Part shown: positions 52,510-63,520 of the stretch, in pieces
How the letters are laid out: each line of letters starts with the position of its first letter
Numbering within the stretch: position 1 is the stretch's first letter
Source of the DNA: JAUIAI01 sp041396585
Lineage (GTDB): Bacteria; Pseudomonadota; Gammaproteobacteria; Burkholderiales; Burkholderiaceae_E
Reading direction: 5' to 3'
Assembly (NCBI GenBank): GCA_041396585.1
Contig: JAWKYG010000001.1
Location: 372,001-436,000, forward strand
Length of the DNA: 64,000 bases
The notes under the pieces: model-generated
What the model saw: only the letters and a program-made list of their open reading frames with translations
Told to the model about the DNA's origin: nothing
The model's database searches: none
Translations under genes and position numbers: made by a program

Positions 52510-54296
52510 TCAGCGCTCGTCGGGGCGCCAGCGTTTTCCATAGGCGGGCTCTTTGGGGGCCAGCGGTGGCAGTTGCCATGCGCCGGTGCCGGGGGGGCGG
52601 ATCTGGTCATCGACATGCACATCGATCAGGGTGGGGCGGTTGCTGGCGATCGCCTGCTCGAGCACGCCCGCGAAATCCTGGCTTCGTGTCACCGTGTGAC
52701 CGTCGGCGCCGGCGGCTCGCGCCCAGGCGGCGAAATCCGGGTTGTACGGCTTACGTTGGGCGCCCGCATAGAAGCCGGTACCGTATTCACGCCCGTCGAA
52801 GTAGGCCAGTTGCAGGTCACGGATCGCGGCCCAGGCAAAGTTGTTCCAGACCACCCAGACCACCGGAATGTCGTACTCGACTGCCGTGCACAACACGTGC
52901 GGTGTCATCGTGAAGCCGCCGTCGCCGCAGATCGACACACAGGGCCGATCGGGTGCCGCGAGCTTGGCACCCAGAATCGAGCTCACACCAAAACCCATGC
53001 CTGAATAGCCCCAGCTGTTGAGCATCGAGCGCGGCTTGCGCGCCCGCCAGAACTGCATGTACCAGTTGTGATGGACGCCGGAATCGAGCGAGATGATGAC
53101 ATCGTCGGGGAGCACGGCCTGGCAGTCGGCCACGACGCGCTCCGGGCGCATCGGCGAGGCATGGATCTCGAAATTCGGTGCCACATGCGTCTGCCACTGA
53201 CTGCGCCAGGCTTCGATCTCGGCCCACCAGGCCTGTAATCGCGGCGCACCGGCGCCCAGGGCATCGAGGCGGCCGAGCAATTGGGCGAGAAATGCCTTGG
53301 CATCGGCCGCGATGCCCAGATCGGGCGGATAGTTGCGGCCGATCTCGGCATGGTCGATGTCGACGTGAATCAGGCGGGTATGCGGAAAGTTCCACGAATA
53401 GCCAGGCATCCAGGAACATGCCGAGCGGTCATCGAAGCGCGCGCCGAGGGCGAGCACGAGATCGGCATGGCGACCGGCCTGGTTGGCCTGATAGGCGCCG
53501 TTTCGGCCGATGAAGCCGAGCGAAAGCGGGTCGTTCATGTCCAGGCAGCCCATCCCGTTAGGCGAGCTGATCACCGGAATCGACAGGCGCCTTGCCAGCG
53601 TCGCGAGTTCGTCTTCGGCCTCGGAAAGGGCGACACCGTGACCGATGAACAGTACCGGGCGCTCGGCCGCGAGCAACATGTGCAGCGCCTCGCGGACATC
53701 GTCTTCACCATGGCGCCGCTGCGGCGGCGATTGAAACCACGCCAGGCCGGCTCGTCCTGCACATCGGCCTGCTCGATGAACAGGTTGTAGGGAATGTCCA
53801 CATTGACCGGGCCGGGGCGCCCGGTGGTCATCGTGGTGGCTGCCTGGCGCAGTGCCAGTGGCAGCATCTCGACACGCGTGGGCTGAAAGCTGCGCTTGAC
53901 CACCGGACGCAGCACCGAGGCGAAGTCGGCCTCGTGATGCTGGTTCAGCTCCTGGAACGGGCCCCGGTTGAACTGCGAAGTCGGCACATTGGCCGTGATC
54001 GCCAGCATCGCCGAGGAGTCGGTCTGGGCCACAGCCAGGCCCATGACCAGGTTGGCCGAGCCCGGCCCGGTCGAGGTCAGCGTGGCAGCGGGCCGATGCG
54101 CCACCCGGAAAAAGCCGTCGGCCATGTGGGCCGCGGTCTGCTCATGGCGGGGCGAGACCAGTTTCACGTCCGAGCGCACATCGTGCAGGGCATCGAGCAG
54201 GCCGATATTGCCGTGGCCGCATATGCCAAATACATACGGGATTTCTTCTCGTACCAGGAAGTCGGCGATCAATTCGCCGCCGCGTCGGATGGGCAT
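52510..54296 (-). pseudogene. Thiamine-diphosphate-dependent enzyme (acetolactate synthase-like), one frameshift
   Basis: Two frames together encode one ThDP enzyme of about 595 residues. The first (from 54296) has GGELIADFLVREEIPYVFGI, the cofactor-activating Glu in SPRHEQTAAHMADG, and GPGSANLVMGLAVAQTDSSA. Near 53738-53745 the frame shifts by one missing base. It then continues QRRHGEDDVREALHMLLAAE, a central domain, and the ThDP-binding CGDGGFTMTPHVLCTAVEYD with its later Asn-Asn. The family includes acetolactate synthase, glyoxylate carboligase and sulfoacetaldehyde acetyltransferase; I cannot choose between them. It ends two bases before... the FAD gene stop lies upstream at 54299, so the two genes are cotranscribed. 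Confidence 0.85.
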
Positions 54297-54298
54297 GT

Positions 54299-56092
54299 TC
54301 AGGGTTCTCCAGGGCGTACGTTGGATACGGGCGTGGGCCGGACGGCCATCATGCCATCCCGGCGGCTTGATTCGAAGTCGATGCCCAGCGCATGGCGTGC
54401 GGCCAGCCAGCCGAAGGTCATGGCCTGTGCCAGTTGGCCTCCCGCGCCCGGATACTCGCCGCCGAATGCGGATTGCATGTCATTGCCGCACACATAGAGC
54501 CCCGGCAGCGCCTGGTGATGCGCATCGAGCACGCGCGCATCGACGTCCGCCCGCAGCCCCAGGCTCGTACCGAGCGGCGTGGGATGAACCGGCAGCGCAT
54601 AGAACGGCGCGCGGGCGATCGGCCCCAGACAGGGATTCGGCCCGACGGCCGGATCGCCGGCAGCGCGATCGTAGATCGTCGCGCCCTTGCCGAACTCGCC
54701 GTCCCGGCCGCTTTGCGCGAATCGGTTGCTGCGTGCCACGGTCTCGGCCAGCGCCTGGGGCGGAACGCCGATCGCGCCTGCCAGCGACTCGATGCTTGCC
54801 GCCTCGGTGAGATAGCCGCGCGCGACATGACCACGCAGACTCGGCGTGCGCGGCCGGATCAGGCCCAGACCGTAACGCGCGATGAAGCGGCGATCACAGA
54901 TCAGCCAGGCCGGCACGGCTCGATGAGCGTACATCGCGCGCACGAATTCGTGGTACGACACCGCCTCGTTGACGAAGCGTCGTCCATGCGCATCGACCGC
55001 AATCAGGCCCGGCTTGCCGCGGTCGAGCACGATGTGCGGATAGACCGCCGTGCTGCCATCGGCGCGGCTGGCGATCGAACTGGGAAACCACAGGGCGTTG
55101 TCCAGACCGGGTTCGCCCAGCACGCCCCCGGCGGCCAGCGCCAGGGCGATGGTGCTGCCGTCGCAGCCCTCTGCCGCCGGCGTGTGGATCGGCGTCGGCC
55201 GTGGCAGATGCCGCTCGCGCCAGGGTCCGTTGGCCGGAAAGCCGCCGCCGGCCAGGATCACCGCCCGCTGCGCGCGGATCTCGCGTGTCCCGTCGGGATC
55301 ATGCATGCGCACGCCGAGAATGCGCGCGTTCGCGCTCAACAGGGCCTGCACGTGTTGCCCGGTACGCAATTGAACGCCGTGGTGACGTGCCGCATGCCAG
55401 AGCCTGGCGGTCAGCGCATTGCCCATCACCAGCCGGGTGCCGCGCTGGTGGCCCAGCCTGTCTCGCAGATACCGGCCGAGCAGGCGAATGCCCAAGGCCG
55501 CGGCCGACAGCGACCGGTCGGCGCGCAACAGGGTGGCGGCCTCCGCACGGGTGAGCATCATGCCGCCGAACAGCATCAGTTCGCGAATCGGGTCATCCAG
55601 GCGGGCAAAGTCCGCGCCCAGCAGCCGGCCGTCGAAGGGCATCGGCTCGAGCGCACGCCCACCGGGCGCCGCCCCATCGATGTCCTGGCGATAGTCCGGT
55701 GCCTGAATGAACGGGCGAAAGCCGATGCCGGCACGCTTGTCCAGATCGGCCAGCATGGCGGGGCCCGCGTCGAGCAGTCGTTGCCAGAGCGCGGGATCGG
55801 CCCGTTCGCCGATCAACCCTTTCAAGTAGCGTTCGGCCCGCGCGCGATCATCGTCGATCCCCCGATCGCGCAAGTAGGGGCTGTCCGGCATCCAGACCGT
55901 GCCCGACGATCTCGCGCTGGTGCCACCAAAGCGATGGGCGTGTTCCAGGACCAGCACCGTGGCGCCCTCGAGGGCAGCACTCAATGCCGCGGTCAGGCCG
56001 CCGACACCACTGCCGAGAATAATCAGGTCGAAGCCTTCGGTGTTCGTGGGCCCGGTGTCGGATCGTCGGGCCCCGAGGCCGCTCCCAGCCAT
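54299..56092 (-). CDS. FAD-dependent oxidoreductase (fumarate reductase/3-ketosteroid dehydrogenase-like)
   Basis: A 597-residue flavoprotein. The FAD-binding motif LIILGSGVGGLTAALSAALE is followed by FGGTSARSSGTVWMP, typical of the succinate dehydrogenase/fumarate reductase flavoprotein superfamily and its 3-ketosteroid dehydrogenase branch. Late segments include RFVNEAVSYHEFVRAMYAHR and YPGAGGQLAQAMTFGWLAAR, which closes the FAD site. There is no signal peptide. It probably dehydrogenates or reduces an enoyl-type bond in an organic acid or alicyclic compound. It lies two bases upstream of the ThDP-enzyme gene, so their steps are probably linked. Confidence 0.87.
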   Translation of the reverse strand: MAGSGLGARRSDTGPTNTEGFDLIILGSGVGGLTAALSAALEGATVLVLEHAHRFGGTSARSSGTVWMPDSPYLRDRGIDDDRARAERYLKGLIGERADPALWQRLLDAGPAMLADLDKRAGIGFRPFIQAPDYRQDIDGAAPGGRALEPMPFDGRLLGADFARLDDPIRELMLFGGMMLTRAEAATLLRADRSLSAAALGIRLLGRYLRDRLGHQRGTRLVMGNALTARLWHAARHHGVQLRTGQHVQALLSANARILGVRMHDPDGTREIRAQRAVILAGGGFPANGPWRERHLPRPTPIHTPAAEGCDGSTIALALAAGGVLGEPGLDNALWFPSSIASRADGSTAVYPHIVLDRGKPGLIAVDAHGRRFVNEAVSYHEFVRAMYAHRAVPAWLICDRRFIARYGLGLIRPRTPSLRGHVARGYLTEAASIESLAGAIGVPPQALAETVARSNRFAQSGRDGEFGKGATIYDRAAGDPAVGPNPCLGPIARAPFYALPVHPTPLGTSLGLRADVDARVLDAHHQALPGLYVCGNDMQSAFGGEYPGAGGQLAQAMTFGWLAARHALGIDFESSRRDGMMAVRPTPVSNVRPGEP

Positions 56093-56505
56093 GTGCCATC
56101 TCCTCGCGCGGATTGCTGCGGGGTCTGCTCATGAACCGGTTCGGTGCCACGCATGCGCGCCGTGCCGCCCGGGCCATAGAGACTTGCGCGCACATTCTCG
56201 CATCGTCGGCCTGCGCGCGAGCCCGCGAGATCGTGACCGGTGAGCCAGTGAGCCCGTTATCCGTGAGCCAGTGAGCCAGTCCCGTGCAATCTGCGCTCCG
56301 GAACAGCGCGCGCCGGCACACGCGATCCTGCCGAACGCGGCGCCTTGGGGGCGTTTTGGCCGGATCTGCCGATTCGTACTACGATTGCGACGCATCCCCT
56401 GCGCGGCCCGGGTTCTGGTTCGCCTTCGCGTCGGGGACCTGAATCCGGGGGGCGTCGGCACGCGTGTCGCAGCCCCTCACCGATCCGAGTCAGGAAGGAG
56501 AATCC
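56093..56505. other. Intergenic control region between the FAD oxidoreductase and livK
   Basis: A 413-base divergent region. It contains a short direct repeat of GTGAGCCAGTGAGCC type around 56237-56280. It presumably holds the promoters for livK and the oxidoreductase operon. No gene, RNA or palindromic operator stands out to me. AAGGAGAA lies directly before the livK start. Confidence 0.5.
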
Positions 56506-57618
<1,113 letters not shown>

Positions 57619-57658
57619 GCCGCAGTTCGTGTGCGGCGCATTGCGCGCCGCCCACCCG

Positions 57659-57692
57659 AAGGCCCGGACATCGCTCGATGTCCGGGCCTTTT
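57659..57692 (+). terminator. Rho-independent terminator of livK
   Basis: A perfect 15-base stem (AAGGCCCGGACATCG 57659-57673 with its complement 57676-57690) is followed by a T run ending at 57692. It starts 40 bases after the livK stop. Because the stem has A's on the other side, it may also serve recN, which converges from the right. Confidence 0.92.
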
Positions 57693-57795
57693 GATTGGTT
57701 GGTCGCCGGGTCGGCCGCGAGTCCGGCCTGGCCGGCGGGATGTGCCGGGGTCTGGCCACCAGCGAGGCTGCCCGCGGTGAGTGGGCCGCAGGTTT

Positions 57796-59604
57796 TCAGC
57801 CGGCCTTGGCTTGAGGCTTGCGCGCCCGGGCAGGGCGGCGAGACGGCCCGCTTTTTGCGTCCGCGCTGCTGGCGGGGGCGCTCGCCCGGGCCGCTGACTT
57901 GCGCGCCGGGCCGCGCTTCGTGCCAGCCGCGGCGGGGACGTCGCGAACATCCTCGGCCGCAGCCACCTCGATCAGTTCGCGCGCATGTTCGCGCGAGGTG
58001 CGCGACGCCTCGCCGCCGCCCAGCATGCGTGCGACCTCGTCACGCCGGGCCTCAGGATCCAGGGGGTCGATCCGGCGCACGGCGCTCTGCTCGCGCAGCA
58101 CTCTCAGATGCCAATGCGCGCATGCCGCCACCTGCGGCAGGTGGGTGACTGCGAGGATCTGGCGATCGGCGCCGAGTCGGCGCATCAGGCGGCCGATCGC
58201 ATCGGCGACCGAGCCGCCGATGCCGGCGTCGGCTTCGTCGAAGATCAATGTGGGCACCGGGTTCGCATCGGCTGCGGCAACCGTGATCGCCAGGCTGATG
58301 CGGGACAATTCACCGCCCGAGGCAACCCTGGCAAGCGCGCGTTCGGGCAGATCCGGATGGCCGGAAAACCAGAAGCCCACCTTCTCCAGGCCGCCCGGGC
58401 CCGGCTCCGCGGGCTCGAGGCGAATCGCGAAGCGGGCATCGGCCATGCCGAGCTCGGGCAGGTCACGCTGCACGCGTTCGCTCAGGCGCCGGGCGTGCCC
58501 GGCGCGCGCGGCGCTCAGGCTTTCGGCGGCCTCACGCCAGCTACGCTCGGCCGCCTGGGCGGCGGCGCTCAAGGCGGCGAGGTCGCCGGCCTGCTCGAGC
58601 TGTTGACGTTGCGCGGCGAGATGGCGCGCATGCCCGGCAAGCTCGGAAGGATCGATCCGCAGCTTGCGGGCGATCGCGAACCATTCCCCGACCCGGTGCT
58701 CGACCTGCGCCAGACGCGCCGGGTCAAGGTCGCCGTTCTGGGCATAGTGGGCCAGGAACGAGGCGCTCTCGTCGACATTGATGCGGGCCGCATCGAGCAT
58801 GTCGATCGCTTCGCCCAGGCGCGCGTCCAGTCGCTGGCAGGTGCGCAGCTCGCTGATGAACGATTCGATCCGATCGCGCAGCGAGTCTTCCTGGCCGGAC
58901 AGCGCCTCGGAGATCTGGCCGGCTGCCTCGATCAGCCGCTGACCGTGCGCAAGCCGGGTCTGCTCGTCATGCAGGCTTTGCCATTCGTCTTCGCCAGGGG
59001 CGAGCGCATCGATCCCCTCGAGCTGCCATTCGATAGCCGCCAGCGCCTGTTCGCGTTCACGTTCGCCGGCCCGCGCGGCGTTCAATGCCTGTTGTGCATC
59101 TCGCCACTGCCGCCACGACTGCTCGACCTGAGCGGCCAGCGGTTCCAGGGCGCCGAAGGCATCGAGCAGTTGGCGCTGACCGTCTGGCAGCAGCAAGGCC
59201 TGCGACGCGTGCTGGCCATGGATCTCCAGCAGGCGTTGGCCGCAATCGCGCAGTTGGCTGATCGTGACCGGCGTGCCGTTGATGAATGCGCGGCTGCGCC
59301 CGTCGCGGTCGATGACCCGCCTGAGCAGGACGGCGGCGTCACCGCCATCGAGTTCGGCGGTTTTCAACCAGTCACGCAAGCCCGGCGGAGCATCGAACTC
59401 GGCCACGATCTCGGCCCGCTCGGCGCCGACGCGGACGCTGGCGCTGGCACTTTCGGCGCGCCCCCCCAGGCCCAGGCCCAGGGCATCGAGCAGGATGGAT
59501 TTGCCCGCCCCGGTTTCGCCGGTGAGCACGCAAAAGCCGGCGCCGAAGGTGATCTCGGCGCGCTCGATGAACAGGAAATCGCGCAGGGTGAGGGTGCGCA
59601 GCAT
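57796..59604 (-). CDS. recN: DNA repair protein RecN
   Basis: A 602-residue SMC-like ATPase for double-strand-break repair. The N-terminal Walker A is LTGETGAGKSILLDALGLGL, long coiled-coil arms follow (about residues 150-370), and the C-terminal lobe has the signature ASGGELSRISLAIT, Walker B TLIFDEADAGIGGS and AVTHLPQVAACAHWHLRV. After about residue 550 there is an Ala/Arg/Lys-rich tail (KSAARASAPASSADAKSGPS) absent from the E. coli protein. It lies ten bases downstream of nadK on the same strand. I see no LexA box between them, so expression depends on the nadK promoter or a site inside nadK. Confidence 0.96.
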   Translation of the reverse strand: MLRTLTLRDFLFIERAEITFGAGFCVLTGETGAGKSILLDALGLGLGGRAESASASVRVGAERAEIVAEFDAPPGLRDWLKTAELDGGDAAVLLRRVIDRDGRSRAFINGTPVTISQLRDCGQRLLEIHGQHASQALLLPDGQRQLLDAFGALEPLAAQVEQSWRQWRDAQQALNAARAGEREREQALAAIEWQLEGIDALAPGEDEWQSLHDEQTRLAHGQRLIEAAGQISEALSGQEDSLRDRIESFISELRTCQRLDARLGEAIDMLDAARINVDESASFLAHYAQNGDLDPARLAQVEHRVGEWFAIARKLRIDPSELAGHARHLAAQRQQLEQAGDLAALSAAAQAAERSWREAAESLSAARAGHARRLSERVQRDLPELGMADARFAIRLEPAEPGPGGLEKVGFWFSGHPDLPERALARVASGGELSRISLAITVAAADANPVPTLIFDEADAGIGGSVADAIGRLMRRLGADRQILAVTHLPQVAACAHWHLRVLREQSAVRRIDPLDPEARRDEVARMLGGGEASRTSREHARELIEVAAAEDVRDVPAAAGTKRGPARKSAARASAPASSADAKSGPSRRPARARKPQAKAG

Positions 59605-59614
59605 GGTCGGTGAA

Positions 59615-60526
59615 TCAGGTAGAGCGGTGGTCGGGGCCGCGCCGGTCGATGATCGGGAACTCGTGCCAGTACAACTTGGTGCGCAAGGTGGCGAAGAAGC
59701 TGTAGCCGATCGGGTGCAGGAACTCGACGGTTTCCGGCGCCCGGGCGACGATGATGTCGTCGCCGGGCTGCAGATCCTCGAAGACCTGCATATCGCAGCT
59801 CACGCGCGGTTCGCGACATTCCACCACGCGCATGCGGATACGCACATCGTCGGGCAGGCAGATGGGGCGGTTGGACAGTGATTGCGGCGCGATCGGGACC
59901 ATCGCGAAGCCCTGCAGGCGGGGATGCAGAATCGGCCCGTTGGCCGACAGGGCGTAGGCGGTCGAGCCGGTGGGGGTGGCGACGATCAGGCCGTCGGCGC
60001 GCTGGGTATACATGTAGATTTCATCCACATGCACCTCGAGTTCGAGCATGCCCGAGCGCGACGAGCGCTGCAGCACGACATCGTTCATCGCGATGTCCTG
60101 CCAGATGACCTGGTCGCGCCGCACCGCACGCGCGCTCAGCAGGGTGCGCGGTTCGGAGGTGAAGCGCCCGCGCAGGATCGCATCGAGGGCATCGCGCCAG
60201 GCATCCATCGGGATGTCGGTGATGAAGCCCAGGCGGCCATGATTGATGCCCAGCAGCGGAACGCCGCGGCCCGCGAGCCGGCGCGCCAGGCCAAGCATGG
60301 TGCCATCGCCGCCGACCGCGATCGCGAGGTCGGCCTTCGCGCCGATGTCATCGAGCGCCACCGTCGCCAGACCGCTGGCACCGATGTTGGCCGCGGTATC
60401 TTCATCGAGCATGACCTCGAGACCGCGGGAGGCGAGTTCGCGGGCGATGCCGGCAATGGTTTCGCCGACGCCGGCGCTCTGATAGCGACCGACGAGCGCG
60501 ACGCGGTGGAAACAGGCCTCTCGCAT
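59615..60526 (-). CDS. nadK: NAD kinase
   Basis: A 303-residue ATP-NAD kinase that makes NADP. The diagnostic GGDGTMLGLAR and GINHGRLGFITD are present, followed by ALNDVVLQRSS-like (AMNDVVLQRSSRSGMLELEV), GLIVATPTGSTAYALSANGP and PICLPDDVRIRMRV. It is upstream of recN in one transcript. In many Burkholderiales hrcA lies immediately divergent from nadK; here uspA and an antiporter are inserted between them. Confidence 0.96.
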   Translation of the reverse strand: MREACFHRVALVGRYQSAGVGETIAGIARELASRGLEVMLDEDTAANIGASGLATVALDDIGAKADLAIAVGGDGTMLGLARRLAGRGVPLLGINHGRLGFITDIPMDAWRDALDAILRGRFTSEPRTLLSARAVRRDQVIWQDIAMNDVVLQRSSRSGMLELEVHVDEIYMYTQRADGLIVATPTGSTAYALSANGPILHPRLQGFAMVPIAPQSLSNRPICLPDDVRIRMRVVECREPRVSCDMQVFEDLQPGDDIIVARAPETVEFLHPIGYSFFATLRTKLYWHEFPIIDRRGPDHRST

Positions 60527-60677
60527 CTCAGATGGCGGAACTCGGTTGGGGCGTGAGCAACACTGCCGAACGGCATCCGATTAGAACACAGCCCGACCAT
60601 CCGTCCCGCCGCTTCGGACAGGCCGAACGACCGCGGTCAGGGGCCGCAGGCATGCGGCCCCAAGACAGCACCGGGGG

Positions 60678-61121
60678 TCAGCGATGCACGAGCACCGGGA
60701 TCTGGCAGTGCGTGAGCACCTTGCGGGTTTCGCTGCCGAGCAGAAGATTGCGCAGGCCGCTTCGCCCGTGCGAGGCCATGACGATCAGGTCGACCCGGTC
60801 TGCCTTGGAGACTTCGACGATCGCGCCCGACACGCTGTGGTCGAACACGGTGCGGGTTTCGCAATCGACCCCCATTTCCTTGGCCTGATCGGCGATGGGT
60901 TGCAGGATCGAGTGCGAGGCTTCCTCGGCCAGCCGGTCGTACTCTTCGGGGTCGTGCAGAAAGGCGGCCGGCACTTCACCCGCGATCGGTGGCTGATAAG
61001 GAGCCTGCACATTCAGGGCGAGCACCGTGCCGTTGAAGTCGCGCGCCATGCGAAGCGCGGCCTTGACGGCTTTTGCCGAGAGTTCGGTGCCATCCGCGGC
61101 GACGAGGATTCTTCGATACAT
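60678..61121 (-). CDS. Universal stress protein (UspA family)
   Basis: A 147-residue UspA-fold protein. The N terminus MYRRILVAADGTELSAKAVK and the C-terminal ATP-binding pattern ASHGRSGLRNLLLGSETRKV (G-x2-G-x9-G-S/T) are both present, so it is of the nucleotide-binding class. Such proteins accumulate under starvation and stress. It lies about 150 bases upstream of nadK on the same strand, with its own likely promoter. Confidence 0.93.
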   Translation of the reverse strand: MYRRILVAADGTELSAKAVKAALRMARDFNGTVLALNVQAPYQPPIAGEVPAAFLHDPEEYDRLAEEASHSILQPIADQAKEMGVDCETRTVFDHSVSGAIVEVSKADRVDLIVMASHGRSGLRNLLLGSETRKVLTHCQIPVLVHR

Positions 61122-61516
61122 GTCAGAGCTCCAGACAGCCTACTGATCAAGGTTCATCGACGACGGGCACCGGTATTCCGATGGACGCCGCGGGCCTGGT
61201 TCGCACGCTGCCGACCCCGTGACCGGGCCTTGCAGGGCCCCGTATGCGCGAATTCCACCGCGTCGAACTGTCGTGCAGGATCGCCGATATCGGCGTACCG
61301 TGCAACCCGGCCGGCCCGGGCGGACGGCCGCCGGCGTGCGAAATGCCCGCCGATCAGGGTCTGGGCATGAGCCGCCTTGCCGCGTAGGCAATGTTGTTGC
61401 GGGGCAACCCCGGGCCAGGGCTCGCCATCCGCGCGGCATAAGACGTTCCGGGGCGCTCGTGCGCCGATTCATGCGATCCTTCGCACACCCCGATTCCCTG
61501 CTGTGATCCAAAATTG
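61122..61516. other. Divergent intergenic region between uspA and the antiporter gene
   Basis: A 395-base stretch with no supported gene. It contains short GC dyads (for example CGGGCC/GGCCCG around 61221-61242 and CGCCGATATCGGCG near 61280) and presumably the two divergent promoters. I see no riboswitch or operator that I can name. Confidence 0.5.
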
Positions 61517-63475
61517 ATGCAAGTCACCCTGGCGGCGGTCGTCGTGCTCGGCGTGCTTTCGCACTGGCTGGCCTGGCGACTGAAGCTGCCCGCGATCCTG
61601 TTCCTGCTGATCATCGGCATTTTCGTCGGGCCGATCGCAGGCCTGGTCGATCCCGATGCCCTGTTCGGCGATGCCTTGTTCTCCCTGGTGTCGCTGTCGG
61701 TGGCGATCATCCTGTTCGAAGGCAGCCTGACCCTGCGCGGTGCCGAGCTGCGCGAGATCGGGGCTGCCGTCTGGGGCCTGGTGACGATCGGTGCGCTCAT
61801 CACCGGCGTGGGCGTCGCGTTCGCCGCGCATCACGTGATGTTGCTGCAATGGCCGGTGGCGGCAATGGTCGGTGCGATCTGCACGGTTACCGGGCCGACC
61901 GTGGTGGTGCCCATGCTACGTGCCATCCGGCCGACGGTTGCGGTCTCGCGCACGCTGCGCTGGGAAGGGATCGTCATCGATCCGATCGGCGCGATGCTGG
62001 CCGTGTTGGTGTTCGAGTTCGTGCAGTCGCACGAGTGGTTCGCCGCGCTGCAGGTGATCGCCTGGCTGGTCGTTTGCGGCCTCGCATTCGGTGTGGTCTG
62101 TGCGTTCGTGCTCGGCGCGTTGCTGCGTCATCATCTGGTGCCCTGGTATCTGCGCAGCGTGGTCGCGCTGGCCTTCGTGTTCGTGGCCTTCGCCGGCGCG
62201 AATTCGCTCGCGCACGAGTCCGGCCTGCTGGCGGTCACCGTGATGGGCGTGATGCTGGCCAACATGCGCGGCATCAATGTCGATGACATCCTGGATTTCA
62301 AGGAAAGCCTCACGCTGCTTCTGGTGGCGGTGCTGTTCATCACCCTTGCGGCGCGCCTCGATCTCACCGCATATTCGGCGGCGAACTGGCGCCTGGCCGT
62401 TTTCCTGGCCCTGGTCATCCTGGTGATCCGGCCGCTGGCGGTGTTCATGGCCACCGCTTTTTCAAAGCTTTCGCTGGCCGAGAAACTATTGGTCAGCTGG
62501 ATCTCGCCACGCGGGATCGTCGCGGCGGTGGTGGCCGCTTTGTTTGCCTTGCAGCTGCAGCAGCTCGGCGTGGCGGATGCCGATCAACTGGTTCCGCTGG
62601 TATTCGCGGTGATCATCGCCACCGTCGTGCTGCAAAGCGCCACCGCGGTGCCGATCGCGCGCCGCCTTGGTCTGTCGATGCCGGTCGCCCGCGGCGTGAT
62701 CATTCTCGGCGCGGCGACGCCGAACCGGCTACTGGCGCGCAAGCTGGCGGACCGTGGCTTCGACGTCCTGGTCGCCGACACCGACTGGACCGATGTGCGC
62801 AAAGCACGCATGGAAGGGCTCAATGCTTACTTCGGGCGCATCGTGTCCGATCATGCCGAAGGCGTGATCGAGACTGGCAATATCGGCTGCCTGCTGGGGA
62901 TGTCGAACCGGCGCGACAAGAACCTGATCGCCTGCCTGCATTTTCGTCCGGAACTGGGCGCCGACAATGTCTTCGTGCTCGATGTCCATGAGCCTGGGGG
63001 CAGCCGCAGTCACGAACTGGTTGGCAATCTGCAGGTGCCGACCTTGTTCGGCGAGGGCTACCACTTTGGCGATTGGGAGCGCGCGTTCGAGGAGGGCGGC
63101 GAGATCCGGGTTACCCGGATGACCGAGGCCTTCGGCTTTCGCGAGTTTCGTGATTCGGTTCCCGGCGAGTTCCGACCCTTGCTGGGCATCGATCCGAAGG
63201 GGCGCCTGGTGCCGTTCACAGATCGTTCGCGGCCCACGATCCGCGCCGGATGGACCCTGTTGACCCTGATCCCGGGGGAAACCCTGCGCGCCGAACGTGC
63301 CCATCCGGTCGACATTGCCGGCAAGGCCCAGGGCGGGGGCGCAAGCGCAGTTGAAGGGGGCGGGGCAGATGCCGCAGCGCGTGTGGCCGGCCGGACCGGG
63401 CCGTCATCGGCCTCGAATCCGCCGGGCGGCCCCCCCTGCGCCGCGGATCCGCCGGGCGGACCGCCCTGGGGTTGA
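61517..63475 (+). CDS. Cation:proton antiporter (CPA1-type) with C-terminal nucleotide-binding-like domain
   Basis: A 652-residue membrane protein. About twelve hydrophobic segments form the antiporter core, with LFEGSLTLRGAELREIG, CTVTGPTVVVPMLRAIRP and SWISPRGIVAAVVAALFALQ, typical of NhaP/CPA1 proteins. From about residue 390 a cytoplasmic RCK/TrkA-N-like domain follows (VIILGAATPNRLLARKLADR, VLVADTDWTDVRKARMEG), and a Gly/Pro-rich tail with two copies of DPPGGPP/NPPGGPP ends the protein. It probably exchanges Na+ or K+ for protons under nucleotide control. The ATG at 61517 is preferred; an in-frame TTG precedes it. It is inserted between nadK/uspA and hrcA, and hrcA follows after 45 bases. 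Confidence 0.88.
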   Translation: MQVTLAAVVVLGVLSHWLAWRLKLPAILFLLIIGIFVGPIAGLVDPDALFGDALFSLVSLSVAIILFEGSLTLRGAELREIGAAVWGLVTIGALITGVGVAFAAHHVMLLQWPVAAMVGAICTVTGPTVVVPMLRAIRPTVAVSRTLRWEGIVIDPIGAMLAVLVFEFVQSHEWFAALQVIAWLVVCGLAFGVVCAFVLGALLRHHLVPWYLRSVVALAFVFVAFAGANSLAHESGLLAVTVMGVMLANMRGINVDDILDFKESLTLLLVAVLFITLAARLDLTAYSAANWRLAVFLALVILVIRPLAVFMATAFSKLSLAEKLLVSWISPRGIVAAVVAALFALQLQQLGVADADQLVPLVFAVIIATVVLQSATAVPIARRLGLSMPVARGVIILGAATPNRLLARKLADRGFDVLVADTDWTDVRKARMEGLNAYFGRIVSDHAEGVIETGNIGCLLGMSNRRDKNLIACLHFRPELGADNVFVLDVHEPGGSRSHELVGNLQVPTLFGEGYHFGDWERAFEEGGEIRVTRMTEAFGFREFRDSVPGEFRPLLGIDPKGRLVPFTDRSRPTIRAGWTLLTLIPGETLRAERAHPVDIAGKAQGGGASAVEGGGADAAARVAGRTGPSSASNPPGGPPCAADPPGGPPWG

Positions 63476-63520
63476 ACGGGTCGCTGCCGCTGGCGGGCAA
63501 GGGCCATATAGAATCGAGCC

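Noticed and set aside
54392..56134. 580-codon plus-strand frame opposite the FAD oxidoreductase
   Set aside because: The flavoprotein on the minus strand has full motifs; the opposite frame has none.
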